Positions 34,173 to 47,353 of a stretch of 60,000 bases of DNA are shown here, in pieces (positions within the stretch are counted from its first letter, which is position 1; each line of letters opens with the position of its first letter). Location of the stretch: contig NW_026971105.1 of NCBI RefSeq assembly GCF_963678635.1, forward strand, positions 126,001 through 186,000, written 5' to 3'. Position numbers and translations under genes: made by a program. Origin of the DNA: Symsagittifera roscoffensis (Eukaryota; Xenacoelomorpha; Acoela; Convolutidae). The notes under the pieces were generated by a model, which made no database searches, had not been told where the DNA came from, and saw only the letters and a list, made by a program, of their open reading frames with translations.

Positions 34173-35040
34173 GGTGAAGTATTCAATCAATTGATCCGAG
34201 CAGTCGAATACAATTTAACTCTAAAATACCGAAAAGGTATCCAGTGTTGCATAGAAACTCCTACTGCCAAAAAAAGACATCATCCAAGCTCTGTCTAGAA
34301 GGTTACGTCTTCCCATATTCTTGTTTAGGATTCGAAAAATTCAAAACTTACTGTATGAGTCTGATTTGTTGAAATTTTTTTGCTTTCCACAAATTTTCAT
34401 TTCTCTGTAATTAGTGAGCATGTCAGTTTTTTTTGATAAATGTGTTTTTGCTAGTGAGATTTTCGTCATATTTAGTTTTTTTCTAGCCTTAATATTTTTC
34501 AACATATAAAACTAAGTATTTTTCTACACGTTAAGAAAAATTTACCGCCAAAATTTTCAAGAAGCAAAAACTGATCTGATGCTTTCAACAAAATTGCAAG
34601 AAAACAACCAAAGTTTAGTTACAAGTTGCAAAATTTGTTTTGAAGCTTTAAAAAGGCGTGCAAATATTTAGGTCTATTTTCTTGATGCGCAAGTTTTCTG
34701 TTACTTTTCAGACTTCAAACAAAAAACCTATCTTTTTCTTTCATCATGAAATTTCAAAAAAAAACGCACAATTTGTTGAATATATGCATGGAAATTTTCG
34801 ATAAGGATGGCTATTCGCTGTTTTGATGCCTTGTTTTGCTGATGTTTTTAAGCATTATACTGGTGAGAATCGACTTACTAGATGATGAAATACGAAACAA
34901 AAAATGTAAAAATTAATTACTAACAGTACAAGAAAAACGTGTTACAATTTTTTAAAATGCCAAAAAACGAAGCATTGGTTTTTGGAGGAGCGTTTGTTTT
35001 GACTGTCCCAACATGTGTGTTAAAATTATTGAAAAATTTT
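34173..35040 (+). repeat. Diverged 0.8-kb direct repeat, copy 2
   Basis: Partner of 32294-33090. Its last part (about 34925-35070) is echoed again at about 35345-35450 (CAGTACGAGAAAATTTTGTT, then AGATGCAAAAACTGTAATGA), so at least part of the unit is present three times. Confidence 0.7.
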
Positions 35041-35699
35041 GTAAGATGCAAAAAGTGTAATGATTTACTATTATGTAAGCAAAAGTACTTTGCAAGTTAT
35101 CTGTGGTTTTTTAGAAAAATGGGAAAACCTAAACTCTATTTTTTATGAATTTGCAAGTTATTAAATTTTAATTTTAAAATTTGTTGAACTTTTTTATAAA
35201 AGATTTGAATATGGATAGCTTTGAGTACTTTTTCTGTTATTAAGTACTTGTTTTTTTATCAAAAAACATGTAAAAACTTTCACGTAAAATTTTTTTATCT
35301 TATGATCAAGTTTAGTGCAAAGAAATTCATGAAATTCATTTATTAACAGTACGAGAAAATTTTGTTACAGTTTTTTTTATATTGTGCTAAATTGTGTGCT
35401 AAAACAGCAAAAGATTTACGAGATGCAAAAACTGTAATGATTTTTTCAATTATGAATCCAAAAAATAGGTTTTTTATCGTTTGTGTAAGAATGTGGTATG
35501 AAATTCATACGAGATGCCAAATTTTTTCAGTTTTTCCCTATTTGTGCAAAATTTTTTTGAAAAGCCTGAAGGGTCTTAATTTTTCAACCAGTGTGAAAAA
35601 TTTTCAAACGTTTTTCTCTATGAAAGTCCCTATCTCCTAGGCTTCTTCGATTTGTTTGTTCATATCAAATAAAATATAGAACTTGAAAATTTATAAATC
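35041..35699. other. AT-rich stretch with partial third repeat copy
   Basis: Contains the 35345-35450 echo of the 0.8-kb repeat and a non-ATG 92-codon plus frame without motif. No gene is supported. Confidence 0.4.
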
Positions 35700-35822
35700 C
35701 ATAACTTATTACATATTTATTTATATTTATTTATATACGCATATTATATATATACGCACATTTATATACGCATGTTATACGCATAATTATATATATATAT
35801 ATGCGTATATAAATATATAGCA
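35700..35822. repeat. AT-rich palindromic tract with TATACGCAT units
   Basis: TTTATATACGCATATTATAT, ATATACGCACATTTATATAC and GCATGTTATACGCATAATTA are followed by a TA run and then ATGCGTATATAAATATATA. The first and last blocks are inverted copies, so the tract can form a cruciform. Confidence 0.8.
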
Positions 35823-38461
35823 GAGGAAAGTATAATACAAAGCACAAAGCAACTACCAAATTGCTTATGAAGCAGCTGAGTTCTCAATCTTTTGCAAAGA
35901 TTGAGACCTCAGTGGTTCATCTGGTAGAATGTCAGTGGTTCATCTGGTAGTTTCCTCACTGGTGTCTTTGGTTCAGAGAAGCCCTAATCCTCTTTGATTA
36001 AAATTGGATTGTCGGCAGATCCTTCTTCTTCCCAGGGAAAAAGGAAATTGTTCAAAAATTTGGCCACACATCTAGAGTATGAAAACATGAGATAGTCAAC
36101 GTGAACGTGTTCGGCAATCTTTGACTTCATCCTCATTGTTATGAATTCTATTTGGTTGGAATTCGATGAATATGATTTCGGTTAAAACTCCTAACATGAT
36201 TGCAACCATGTGCCAGCCTTAAAATGGGACAACCGTTTGAGCCAATGAAGATGACTCGAGCAGAGGATGACTCGAGCACCTTGCTGTCATCATTTCTGGT
36301 GAAATTTCGACTGAATACGTAAGTTTGTAATTCTGTATGGAGAAAATCATTTAATGCAACAAGTGGAAATAATGAAAAGGTATGAAAGGGAACAATTAAT
36401 TTGAATGATTTAGAGCTGATAGTGGAGACAGTTGAAAGTACTTAAGTTGAAATTGAAAAGACTTTTGGTTAAGAGTGAGGGGAACTTTTAAACTAAATGC
36501 GTATATTTAACCAATCAGGACAGATTGTCCCAGAACATATAGGGACTGTAGCCGTTTCCAATCCAATTTCAGCTTGCTTTGAGGAAATTTTCTTACTCAA
36601 AAAGTGGTATCTAATCAGAAGTAAATTTCCAATTCAGGAATTTTAAAAAGTCTCTCAATGTCAGTCACAAAAACGTTTGCTTATGTTTTTGTTTGGAATT
36701 ATCTTATCCAATTATACATACTTATTTCTTCCAGATAAAAAAATCTTCACAGAAAATTTTTAAAAAGGAGTGATCTCAAATTGTTTGCTGTAAAAAGAAG
36801 AAAAATTGCAGATATAAAAAACAAAAGATAGTAAAGTGAAACAGGAAGTAGTTCTGCAATTTTTCTGTCTGGTCATTCAATTTTTTTTGTATTCGATTAA
36901 TGAGAAACTGCTGGAAGATAGTCGAGATCTCTAACTTTTTGTAGATTAGCACGAAAAGATAAATTCGATAAATTTTCAGAAAATTTTTTTAGAAATCCTA
37001 AGTCGAACCTAATCGAACAAAATTTCGAAATTTTTAAAAGTTTAAAGAAATGGAAAAAACTTTGATTTGCTGGGTAGTTTCGAGAGGATAAGGTCTTGGG
37101 TAGAAAAAAAAACAAGGTTCTGTGAATGATTACCGTACGAATTTTTGCTCAATTTCATATTGTCAGGATTAAAAAAGATTTCTTTGAATGTCGTGTGCAT
37201 TTCATCAGAAGTGAAAATCCACAAACGGAAAACACATTTAAATTTACTCTTTTTCTTGCAGAGTAAATCGAAAAAGTTCACGTTTTTTTCAAGTTTTTTA
37301 AATATTGATTGCAATTTATCAAAAAATACGTCAAAAAATTTTTGGTTTTTAGTTGGTTGGTTTTATTTAAGCAACGACGAGCAAATTCAATTTCAATCTG
37401 AATATCTTGTACGTTGAAAGCAGTCGCTCTAAACTTTGTTTAACTATTTAAATTCGTTTTTAGGTACTATTCATTGGAAGCATCAATAAAACAATAATGT
37501 TTTGGTATATTTGAAATCCTCCGTTTTCTATTGTAGCAATTTTTAAAATTTAGCTCTGGTATAAAATAAATTCCAACATTTATAGATGCTGTCAATCAAC
37601 AAGAACAAAAAAAATGATTTCCGAGGACTGATATAAGACGTTTGTTTGAACGAATTCAGCATGACATCGCAAAACATGTGTTTGAGGAGTATTGTTTGTC
37701 TAGGTTGCAGTTATTGTACTAACAGTCAGCAGGATTTTAATTTCCACACAAACAAGAAGCACGTTAAAACTACCCTCAGCCTCCGAAGAAAAGTTTTTCA
37801 CATTGAAAACTAGGAAAATTAGTGATTCTGTTGCTGATTTGAAACAAAATTGAAGAATAGTGAACAGCTACGAGATGAGTAGAATACCTAAAAAACTTTT
37901 TGAAACACTCGTTTTCTAAGCAAGAATCAACATTTTATTGGTAATCGTGTGACAAAAATCGAATTCAGTGATAATTGTTATTTCTACGCCTAAAAAATTA
38001 ACATGTTTTTTTGACAAATCAGTCATGCTTTGGCTGAAGGCTGATTTGACAACTATAGGGAACAAGGTTAAAAAATAAGATAGCCAAATGCAAAATGGCA
38101 ATTTAAATTCATCACTATTGCGACCTATTTCGCCGCACTGTTAAAAAGAGTACCAGTGGGATTTCCAGAGTCAGTGATTGTTGAAACAACTCGAAAGAAA
38201 AAATAAGTTTGTTGTTTAGTTTCAGAAGTGCACGCACAACATGCAACAACAGTACAATGGTCGCCAACAGCTGAAAATGTAGAAGAGAAAACTATCTTCC
38301 TAAACGTATTAAAAATGAAGATAAAGATTTTGTGGTCGAATTAGATTGGAGAATTAGCAGTAGATTCGAGATGCTTTAGATTAGCAGTAGATTCGTAGAA
38401 TCTAATGTCTTTTCGAGATGCGATGAAAATTTCTTGAAACTGAAAATAATCTAAATTCTTT
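35823..38461. other. AT-rich stretch without a recognisable gene
   Basis: Holds small local duplications: TCAGTGGTTCATCTGGTAG twice near 35910-35950, GATGACTCGAGCA twice near 36250-36280, and TTAGCAGTAGATTCG twice near 38352-38396. No coding region is supported. Confidence 0.5.
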
Positions 38462-38656
38462 ATGTTTCTTGAACGAGGCATTTTCAACAAAAAAGAAGCA
38501 AGAAAAAACAAAGATGAATGTGTTGAGGATGAGAAAGAAACCGACGCATTCACTCCTTTGCCTAGTATTCAAAAAAATCTATTGACCAGTTTGATGCAAA
38601 ATCCGATACTCTATCAGTATTTGATTTCAACAGTTCTCGGTATGATCTCAACCTGA
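38462..38656 (+). CDS. 64-aa ORF, possible gene remnant
   Basis: The frame gives FLERGIFNKKEARKNKDECV, then EDEKETDAFTPLPSIQKNLL, ending at TGA. It is charged, with a hydrophobic end and a protein-like composition unlike the surrounding T-rich frames. It lies just upstream of two other plus-strand coding-like segments (38762-39067 and 39432-39695). The three may be exons or broken parts of one gene. No family was recognised. Confidence 0.3.
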   Translation: MFLERGIFNKKEARKNKDECVEDEKETDAFTPLPSIQKNLLTSLMQNPILYQYLISTVLGMIST

Positions 38657-38761
38657 TTAATGCATCCTCATCAAAAAAAATTTCAAACTTCAATTCTAAA
38701 AAACCAAACGATTTTTTGTCGTTCAATTGTGGACACATTGAAATTCTGGACTTTTTGATGT

Positions 38762-39067
38762 TACTGGCTGGAGAATTTACTTTTTACAATTTCCTTTCTG
38801 AAGGCTAACAAAGCTTACAAAGCTAGACAGATGAAATTTCGATACAAGTGCTTTGATACACCGAAAAAGCTCGATGAATAACAAAAACCGCTGTATGATG
38901 CCAATAACATGAAGGTGAAAAATTCCAAGACCATTATTGATAGGTTTTCCTTAAATACTGGGTTAATTGATGGACAATTAATAACAAAACTCACAAATAA
39001 AACTAAACCATCTACAGCACTGGTGAACTACATTTACTTAAATCTATCTTGGAACAAGAAAACTTGA
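38762..39067 (+). pseudogene. 101-codon coding segment with one stop
   Basis: The plus frame reads LKANKAYKARQMKFRYKCFD, then TPKKLDE, TAA at 38879-38881, then QKPLYDANNMKVKNSKTIID and LNTGLIDGQLITKLTNKTKP, ending at TGA. Apart from the one stop, the frame is clean and lysine-rich. No start codon is visible, so it could be an internal exon that has since decayed. Family unknown. Confidence 0.35.
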
Positions 39068-39431
39068 CAATTTTCTTTTTAATTGTATTTTTTTACAGTA
39101 TTATAACAACAATGAGGTTGTTTCTAACATTAGAAATATGCAAAAAATGATCTCTTTTCATCGAGACACGACTATAGACATCCGCGGATAGTGGTAAAAA
39201 CCATATAGTCAGCCGAATATGATTTTTACCTCTAATTTTTGAGTAATAGTGACCAAGAGAACAAGAGAGGCAGTAGCAAACAAAAAAATCAAATAAATTG
39301 CGTAATTCAATCGTCGGAAGCGATGCGTGTCAACTCTATACTCATTCGATGTCTCAGGTTTTGCTTACAGCTTATGTACAAAATGAGACTACAATTGAGA
39401 GACGGAAATATTCATAACAAGGCAAAATTGA

Positions 39432-39695
39432 GTTCGAACATTAGAAAACATCGTCGTGTGGTATTTTGAGCAACCAGAGTACAAGGCATACCGGAAAATT
39501 TTTACACGATACATATACTACATCATAGAAAAAATTGACTGCATCAGTATTAATTCTTATTGCTACCATTGTCAGTCTCTTTTTGAAGCATTTCTTTTCG
39601 ATGATGATGTCGAACGAGGAATCGAGAAAAACCAAATGCACAAAATAATACCGCATAGAATGAAATGTGGGAATGTAGATTGTTGGATCAGTTAA
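39432..39695 (+). pseudogene. 87-codon coding segment with Cys/His residues
   Basis: The plus frame between stops contains ENIVVWYFEQPEYKAYRKIF, TRYIYYIIEKIDCISINSYC and YHCQSLFEAFLF, then HRMKCGNVDCWIS and a stop. The CYHC and KCGNVDC pieces could bind metal, but the spacing fits no finger that I recognise. There is no ATG near the start. Same strand as the neighbouring remnants. Confidence 0.35.
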
Positions 39696-42200
39696 TAAAA
39701 AAGCTTAGACGTCAAGAATCACATTAGCACTTTTTTTTTTCAAAAAACATCATTCCTCATAATCTTCATTGCAAATCAGTAGAAATGAAACAAGGTTCGG
39801 CGACGTTCAATGTGATCTCAAGATCTCAGACAAACTGAAAGCGACAACCTCCAATGTTCCATCAACTTTCAAATTGGCGATGTAGCCAGAAAAAATATGT
39901 TGTTGAACAGTTGAACACAAACATGGAAAAGATTAATTTGTTAATTTGTTAAAACAAATTTTAGTTTGTTATTTTGCTTAAACAATCGCAACGAATATTG
40001 ACATCGAACTTCACTTTAAGCAACAGAACAGTGATAACACCACTATTCATTTTTACTTGGACCTCGGGTTTCAGTGTACAAATCATCGATTTGTACAATA
40101 CACAAATCTTTTCAACAAATTTGTTCAGTCGGTTGTTGATGCTAGGCAAGCCGATTCTGAGAATCACTTATCAGGTATAAAAGCCAAACTAAAAAAAGCC
40201 GGATTTTAGTTGCTAGGAAATGATTAGAAAGATCAGAGCTTTCGAAGACAAAGTATCTTGGTGCAAAAAAGCCAGACAGCTGTCAGCAATCAGTTTTTTA
40301 AGAGGTGCAAATTGTAGCCAAGGACATAAATAAAATGGAGCTTGATAAATCTACTGTAGAATATCCTGAACCAATTATAACAGTTTTCTTTTGTAGTACT
40401 GTAAGCCAAGTTGAGAATGTTGAATCTGCCTAATAACTCTTTGATTAAAGTTTTGCTACGTTAACATGTTTGGAGAACTTGAAATGTACATAAAGTCTCA
40501 TTATTTGACATTGGCAGAAAAAATAATATGAAGCTATTCTCAGGATGCATTAAATTTTTAGAGTTTCTCTGCAATTAGACTTTTTCAAAAAAATCAAAGG
40601 CTGTGCTTGGGTAAACAACTCTACCGTTTGAATCATCCGGAAAACGTTTAGAATCTTAAACAGCTTGATCGGCAGAATCGCGCACTCAGTTTTTATGAAA
40701 TTTACCACTCAAAAACCTGAAATGTATAACCTTACCTAATTCATAGAAACTCTAGCGTAACGAATCTTGAACTTTGCTGTATCAACAAATCGGGCTCCAA
40801 AAAATTTAGCATCTCTAACTTACCTTCTGAAACTCTGAAATCTAAAATTTATCCTTATACATTGGGAAATCTAATCCCTTTATTAAAAAAGAGGCGCATG
40901 ACCAGGTTTTGTATAGCGTTTCCTAATACATGGGGGTAATCTACCCCAGACTGACTATACCCGACAAAACTAATTCATCGTCAGAGAAAAGTGGTTGCAT
41001 TGAGATCGGGTTGATTCAATAAGGGGATGGAAGAAGAAAGAATTTTTGTTGAGACTGTTAACTGGATTTTAATTTTAAGAAGCATATCAATTGCAAAAAA
41101 GAACAAAAATCTTTTTTTTTTGAAGTTCGGGTAGGCCACGAGAAAAACAGGAAATAATTAGAAAAATTGCAAAACAGTCAAAAACCAAAAGTTTTAAACT
41201 TTTTCGGACAACACGTAGCAAATAAAAAAACCTAAAAACTTCTCGTAGGCATATCAACTTCAACCTAACTATTTTTGATTATAATAGAGATTGGAGTTTA
41301 AACAAAATTTATAGGGAACAATGATTATACTACAGTATTATCGTTTTCCTTGTTCAGGAGCGGAATCAGTGTTCACTATTATGAAATTTTAAAATATAAT
41401 TTTGAAAATCCATTTTGAAATCAATTTAGGGCGGTTTTAAATTGAACAGCAACTGGTTAACTAAAACTTACAATGGTTCGCGCTTAATCGAACTAAATAC
41501 TGAAAAGAGAGCTGATACTATAAGTGATAGTAAGACAAGTATAAAACCAGAAGCTCTAAAAACGCATCACTCAAATATATAAAAAAAAACAATATCAAGT
41601 TTTGAGTAAACAGTTTTTTGAAGTCGATATGTCTGCATACATTTCAGAGCTAACGATTTTAAAATGTGTACATTTCCAACACTAGTTAGCAAAATCTTTT
41701 TTTTAAATTGAAAACACATTATAAAAGACTTAGTTTTGGTAATCTGTCCAGCTTCTTGATCATGATTTTTTTCGTCGCCTTTTTTGAGTGCTTGGAAGTT
41801 TCAGTAACAGAACATTTTCTCTGGAGAAAATGTAGTTGAGAAAAAAATTTCTAACGGTATTTGAGCAAAGTATGCAACCAATCAAAATATTCACTCATTG
41901 GACGTTGATAATGACTGTGCAAAACTAACTTATTTTGACGGTTCGACCATTATAGATAAAATTTTGCTTTAATTTCATTTTCTTCTTCAATGTGAGAGCA
42001 GTTTGTTTTTCAAAAAAACGTTTAGGATTTTCTTCATTACTTTTTTGAATGTTTGTTTTTGAGTAAAAAAACTATCATTGTAAACCGAAAGGGGTTTTCC
42101 CACTCCTAGCTGCAAAATTTACCATGTTATTTTCTGTTCACAATTTCCATTTTTTGAAAATCACACGAAGATTGACAAGCTATGACAAATACAAGTAATC
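39696..42200. other. AT-rich stretch without a recognisable gene
   Basis: Open frames on both strands at 39961-40180 overlap and neither is convincing. A near-perfect palindrome, GTACAAATCATCGATTTGTAC, lies near 40077-40097. Otherwise nothing. Confidence 0.5.
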
Positions 42201-42228
42201 ACTCTCTCTCTCCCTCTCTCTTTCTCTG
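42201..42228 (+). repeat. CT-rich microsatellite
   Basis: ACTCTCTCTCTCCCTCTCTC followed by TTTCTCTG: an imperfect (CT)n tract. Confidence 0.85.
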
Positions 42229-42574
42229 CGATATTGATGAAATCAAGGCAAAATAGCAGTACTGATGTTGTAAAAAGCATCAAAGTCATATTTTCGTGCT
42301 TCATTGAACACTGCACTCATTTTAAGTACTGCGTTTTTTTTCAACAGTTCTGTCATGACCATGAGTTTTGTTACCTTGATTTTATTTAACTGCAAAGACG
42401 TTTACCTTCGAGAATTAGATTTGAAAAAGTTATATGGATTGCAAAGAATTTGTCTGCAGAAAAGTGATCTGAAAAAATTGCCCAACCCGCACTCAGTAAA
42501 AAGAGAAATTAATCGTTTATTTTACAATTATAATCGTATTTTTAGCAAAATTATTTAGGAACATCAAATCAGTT

Positions 42575-42655
42575 CAGGTGACAGGTAGATATAGGTAGAA
42601 TGCACCTTCAGGTGACAGGTGGGTGTAGGTAGGATGCACCTCCAGGTCACATTTT
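42575..42655 (+). repeat. 34-bp tandem repeat, 2.3 copies
   Basis: CAGGTGACAGGT...ATGCACC starts at 42575 and again at 42609, with a partial third start (CAGGTCAC) at 42643. The E-box-like CAGGTG repeats by virtue of the duplication. Confidence 0.8.
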
Positions 42656-44889
42656 CAGTTGGTTTAGACATAAACAGAAGAAGCAAAATCAAAATGAAGA
42701 TATGATAAAATTATTTTAAAACTAGCGAACACATCATCCCTCCCACCTAAAAAACATAACCCAGGGACACATCCAACCTCCGACACTTGTAGGGGCACAC
42801 ACAGGAACATATTTTTGAGGTCGCACTGTTTGAAAGTTTTGTTTGCGCATAGCCCACATTAATTCAAAACAAAATGAAACGATAACGTTTGTTGAAAATT
42901 AAAAGATTATAATTGATTAAAAGGTACTAGTGTCGATTAAAATGGATTATAATTCAATAACATTTGAGAAAAAAATTTTCTTGAATAATCGATTATAATG
43001 TTTGTTTTTTGTTTCAAAAAATAGTAGCATTTAAGTCCATTTTTAATAAATTTTAATCAATTATTCTTGAAACTGTTGAAGACTGACAATAAAAATATTT
43101 TATAATCTAATATTTTTCTTTTTACTGAGTGCGTGAACTTCTATTTCTGTCCAAAAAAAATCTCAAAAAGACTTGAAAAACAAAGTTCATTCGAAACCAG
43201 TTCCGCATTTCACTACAGCATTTTTGTTGGGTGTGAAATGTCAAAATTAGTGCAGAAACATCTTTTCAGTTCACTATTTAGGAAAATTTTGGTGACTTCA
43301 AACAGTATAGATCTCTTTCATTTGCTATTTCCTATTTACTCTAGGTTATTGAAAGTAGGAGGTTTTAATTTGAGTTATTGCTCAAATTCTTCCTATAAAG
43401 TTCAGGGTCAGTGAAGGTGATTTTGCGTGATAAAACACAATGAAATACACAACTCTTCCTCACTTTTGTTCGTTGCTGGGACTTTCTTAGAGAAAGTAAT
43501 TCTCTGTGATTTTTCAAAATCAAGGACTTTTTTAAAATAAAAACTTTACTAGATCTATTATAACAGACTGACATTAAGTTTTTGGCAAAAACCGTGAAAA
43601 ATAAAGATCTGTGCTGTTAATTCAAAACGCTCTGGAATAGTTTAATTTCATTGTTTGAAAAAAAAATCAATTTTTCCCAATGAAAGCAACTCACCATTTG
43701 TTTTTGCGTTGATATTACTTGATTGATGAGGAAAGTGAGGAAAGTTAATTGTTTCAGTGGATTGCATTTTTCTTGTTCGTTGAGTAAGCTCGATATTGAA
43801 ACTTCAAAATTGTACTGATTGTTGAAAATATGGATAAAGTTCGTCCTCGTGACTGTTTTAGGTTTTTTTTCACGCAGAATCAGCAAATACATTTTTAAAC
43901 GTGTCAATTGATTTTTCATAATAAAATCTTCTTAGTCGTGATTGGAACAGTTTTCTTCGTTCCAATGTTTTTAATTTTCCCAAAAACAAATGTCGAATTG
44001 CGTTAACTGATATTTCCTTAAAAAGTCTACCTAAGTCTGAATCTGACAATTTACAAATTAAATTTTCCACTGTCGAGAAAAATCAAATCGACTTTTATTA
44101 AGTTTTAGCCTTAGTTCGAGCGCGTAAACAAAATAAGTATGTCATAATTTAGTTTTTTTAATTTTTTTTTGATATTGAATTTAGATTTGGGATATTGAAT
44201 TAAGCTACAATAATAGTAGTAGTCGGCATGAGCTTTCATTCTTTCTCGAGAAAACCCTTTAAACATATCGAAAAGATTTTGAAAAAACTAAGATTTTTGT
44301 CGCCAAAATGATTGTCGAATATTCTTTATTTTTTTTTCTAATCTAACATTTTTTCAAGTATGAGGCTTATATTTAGATCTATTGACAACAACCACAACCA
44401 AAATTAACAAACACTGAATCAATACTAAGTTTGTTTTCAATAGAGTGAAGTTTTGTGCTATTTTTAGAGTACCAACTGACCTTCTTAAAATGTAGCTGCT
44501 TTTATAGTTTAGTGCTTTTTCCCAAATTTTGCAAAGCATTTGGAAGCTAGTAATGGTCTGCGGTTTTACTTGGCTTCGTTTTTTTTAGTTGAAGTTTTCA
44601 ACAATAAAGTTCGAGTAAAACTTTCGTTGAATTTGAAAGAAATGTACAAAATAATTCCGTTTGAAAAATTTTGAATAATTTTGGAGGGAAACGTACACAA
44701 AATTACCTTCACTCGAAAAAGCTAAATAATTTTCTGCTATATTTGACACTAATCATCTAAAAAAGTTGCTTTCATCAAAGAGTCCAGCTTTGCTGAAAAA
44801 AAGATCCGAACGAGAGTTTTTGAAAGAAAACAATTGATTTTTAAAGCTCCATGAGACTTTCGGACATGATTAGTAAGCTATAAGAATTG
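42656..44889. other. AT-rich stretch without a recognisable gene
   Basis: Contains ATTATAAT-type motifs near 42905-43005. Several T-rich frames of 60-100 codons on both strands have no motif. Confidence 0.5.
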
Positions 44890-46700
44890 ATGAATAAAGC
44901 TAGATCCCTCCTGATATGGTTTATTTAGGGTCGGTGATCCTAGAACTTTTCTCAAAAAACCGGATTTCAATTAAGAGATTAACCATATGAAATGCAGCAT
45001 GCTGTATAGTGAAGGTTAACGAGTAGTACGTAGCTTGATATTCACTAAAATATACCATAAGTAGAAAAGTACACAAGCCTTCGAGTCCATAATAAGTTCG
45101 AATCTTGAACGAAATAGTCCCTCCTCTGTAGAATTCCATATGTACCATAAGTGATTAACTCCTCCACCAAAAGGAAACTAAGTAAACTAACGAAATTCTT
45201 GGGACGGATAGTAAATTTTGTTTGACCCGCTCATGCAAAAGTCCAGAACGCTCGGCCTCTTTGCCCCAAGTGATAGCAGTTCCCTAAAGTGCAAATAGCA
45301 CTACTAGAACTCGGTAAATAGTGGTTGGAATAAAAATTTATTATGTTATTGCCTTTTTTGGAGGAAGCTTAAGTATAGAACCCCAGACCGCCTTGACCAC
45401 TATTTCCGCTGTTGTCGCCCAAGCAAATAGTACCCAACAAGAATTCCGTGGTTTCTTGTGACCCACTGAATGCAAGGACTCAAAACTTTGCGATATGATA
45501 ATTGGCGACAAGGGAAACCTATTGCCATACTTTGAAACAAACCGGGCGGTTAGACTGGAAGCACCTGGAAAAACACCCATAGACCAAAAATAGGCAATTT
45601 ATACAACATTTTTGAGTGAGGCATGATGACATTATTGCAACAAAAAGCATTATACGTCCAAAGCAAAAAAATCAACTCTCTTGAATGAAACCCTCCGGCG
45701 ACTCCTTCAGGTGTTAATAGCCTTTTCCCCGAAAAACACGATGATGGAAGTTATAAAAGGAATCACTTGCGAAGCATTACTGGGATATGAATTAAACCTG
45801 CTATGTAAGATATCCTTGGGGATTTAGGACCTAATTATGTAAGGCTGACCCCCGGGTGATCTTTCAAACTTTGAACGTTCAAGGTCGAAAATTGCATACA
45901 AAAACGCGAGGTTAACCCAGGAAGATGTGCATTCCCCAGACCCAGCCCTTTGACATTGGAGTCGGTCACCTGACTCAAAATTGGGAGAGAGCTTATCTAA
46001 TGCGGACTGTAACATTGTAATATTAAACCATTGGATTTAACTAAAGTATACTTGCTTGGCAAACATTGGGTTCAGCTTAGCTTGACGAAATAGCTCTAAT
46101 TAGAAACTCTATCAGACTAAAAAAAAATTGCCAAGAGACAATTGGCAGTATTAGGAGCACAAACTGGAAACTAGGTCTCGTTAATAACATGAACGTACGA
46201 AATTTTAACTTAGCTCGCCGGAGGCGACACTGTGCCACAATTTGACCCTATTGAGAAAATAACGTTCCCCTAATTGGTAGAAGGGATTGAACTGTATATA
46301 TTTGATTTTGGATGTTTGAAACGAACAAAAGGCCCAAGCAAAGGGTCTCCCCCCTACCCCCGAGAGATCGGAACGTTAATGGGATAATTAAATGAACTTC
46401 TTAGGAAAATGGTTAATTAAACGTAATTTGGTTTAGTGGTGAAATTGGACTCGATTTATACCCAAAGATACCTATAATGAACTTGGAATTTTAGACTAGT
46501 GCAGTTAGAGGAAGAGTCCAGTTAGGAACTTGTGCAAGAGCTGCAAAGTAAATAGCCGGACTTGTATGGACTATAAGTATAAGAAAGACTCAAATAAACA
46601 CACTACGGCAGAAAAGTACCGCTATGAGAGCAAATAGTTGGTTCTCATTTCGTTAGAGAACAATTACAAGTAGTTACAACAAGAAGTTACAAAACTAACA
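44890..46700. other. GC-richer island of unknown origin
   Basis: Composition shifts abruptly from poly-A/poly-T rich DNA to balanced sequence with C and G runs (e.g. CCCCCCTACCCCCGAGAGAT, near 46350). Three ATG or alternative-start minus frames of 63-79 codons are present (44921-45148, 45341-45580, 45824-46015), none recognised. It looks like foreign, formerly coding or organelle-type DNA that has decayed. I could not match any specific rRNA, tRNA or organelle gene. Confidence 0.5.
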
Positions 46701-46863
46701 GTTTGTATTTGTTTCTCAAAAGAGTTGAGAACAATCATTCTAGAAGTTAGCAAAATCTTTACCTCAAATGAAAAGATATCCGTTCAGACGCTACTATCAA
46801 TTTCAAAAAGTTGATTATAGTATTTGTGTGGAATATCTGTGTGTGATTGGTTACTTAGGAATC

Positions 46864-46910
46864 GAGAGAGAGAGAGAGAGAACGATAGAGAGAATGAGAG
46901 AGAGAGAGAG
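46864..46910 (+). repeat. GA microsatellite
   Basis: Imperfect (GA)n tract interrupted by AACGAT and AATG. Confidence 0.9.
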
Positions 46911-47250
46911 ATCACTGTTTAGTGGACTGTTACTTGGAAGACAGTTAGGCATTTGTGCTGATAAATCGCGGACCCTTTCTTTTTGATTGGATTTGAAGAT
47001 TTTATTCTGGTGACTTAGAGCCTTCTGTAATTGAACGTATATTATCTGAATTCAGTTCACATTGGAAATTCTTGCAATCCTATTGAGTAGACGAGGCAGC
47101 CTCAAGAGCAGTACACAAAAAGTGGGCAGGTAACAAAATAGAGTACGGTTTATTCGCCACCAACTTACTTTTTTAGGAATTATATATATTAGTGAATCTC
47201 GGTCGCCCATCTAAACTCCCTGCTCAAGGTACTACTTTGCGGTTTTGTTA

Positions 47251-47304
47251 AGAGAAAGACACAGAGAGAGAGAGAGAGGGAGATAGAGAGATAGACAGAG
47301 AGGT

Positions 47305-47353
<49 letters not shown>

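Noticed and set aside
44921-46015. Nuclear copy of mitochondrial DNA (a COX3-like and an NAD3-like resemblance in minus frames)
   Set aside because: The resemblance is limited to a few residues. Key conserved motifs are missing and the composition is not that expected of animal mitochondrial DNA. Kept only as an unexplained island.
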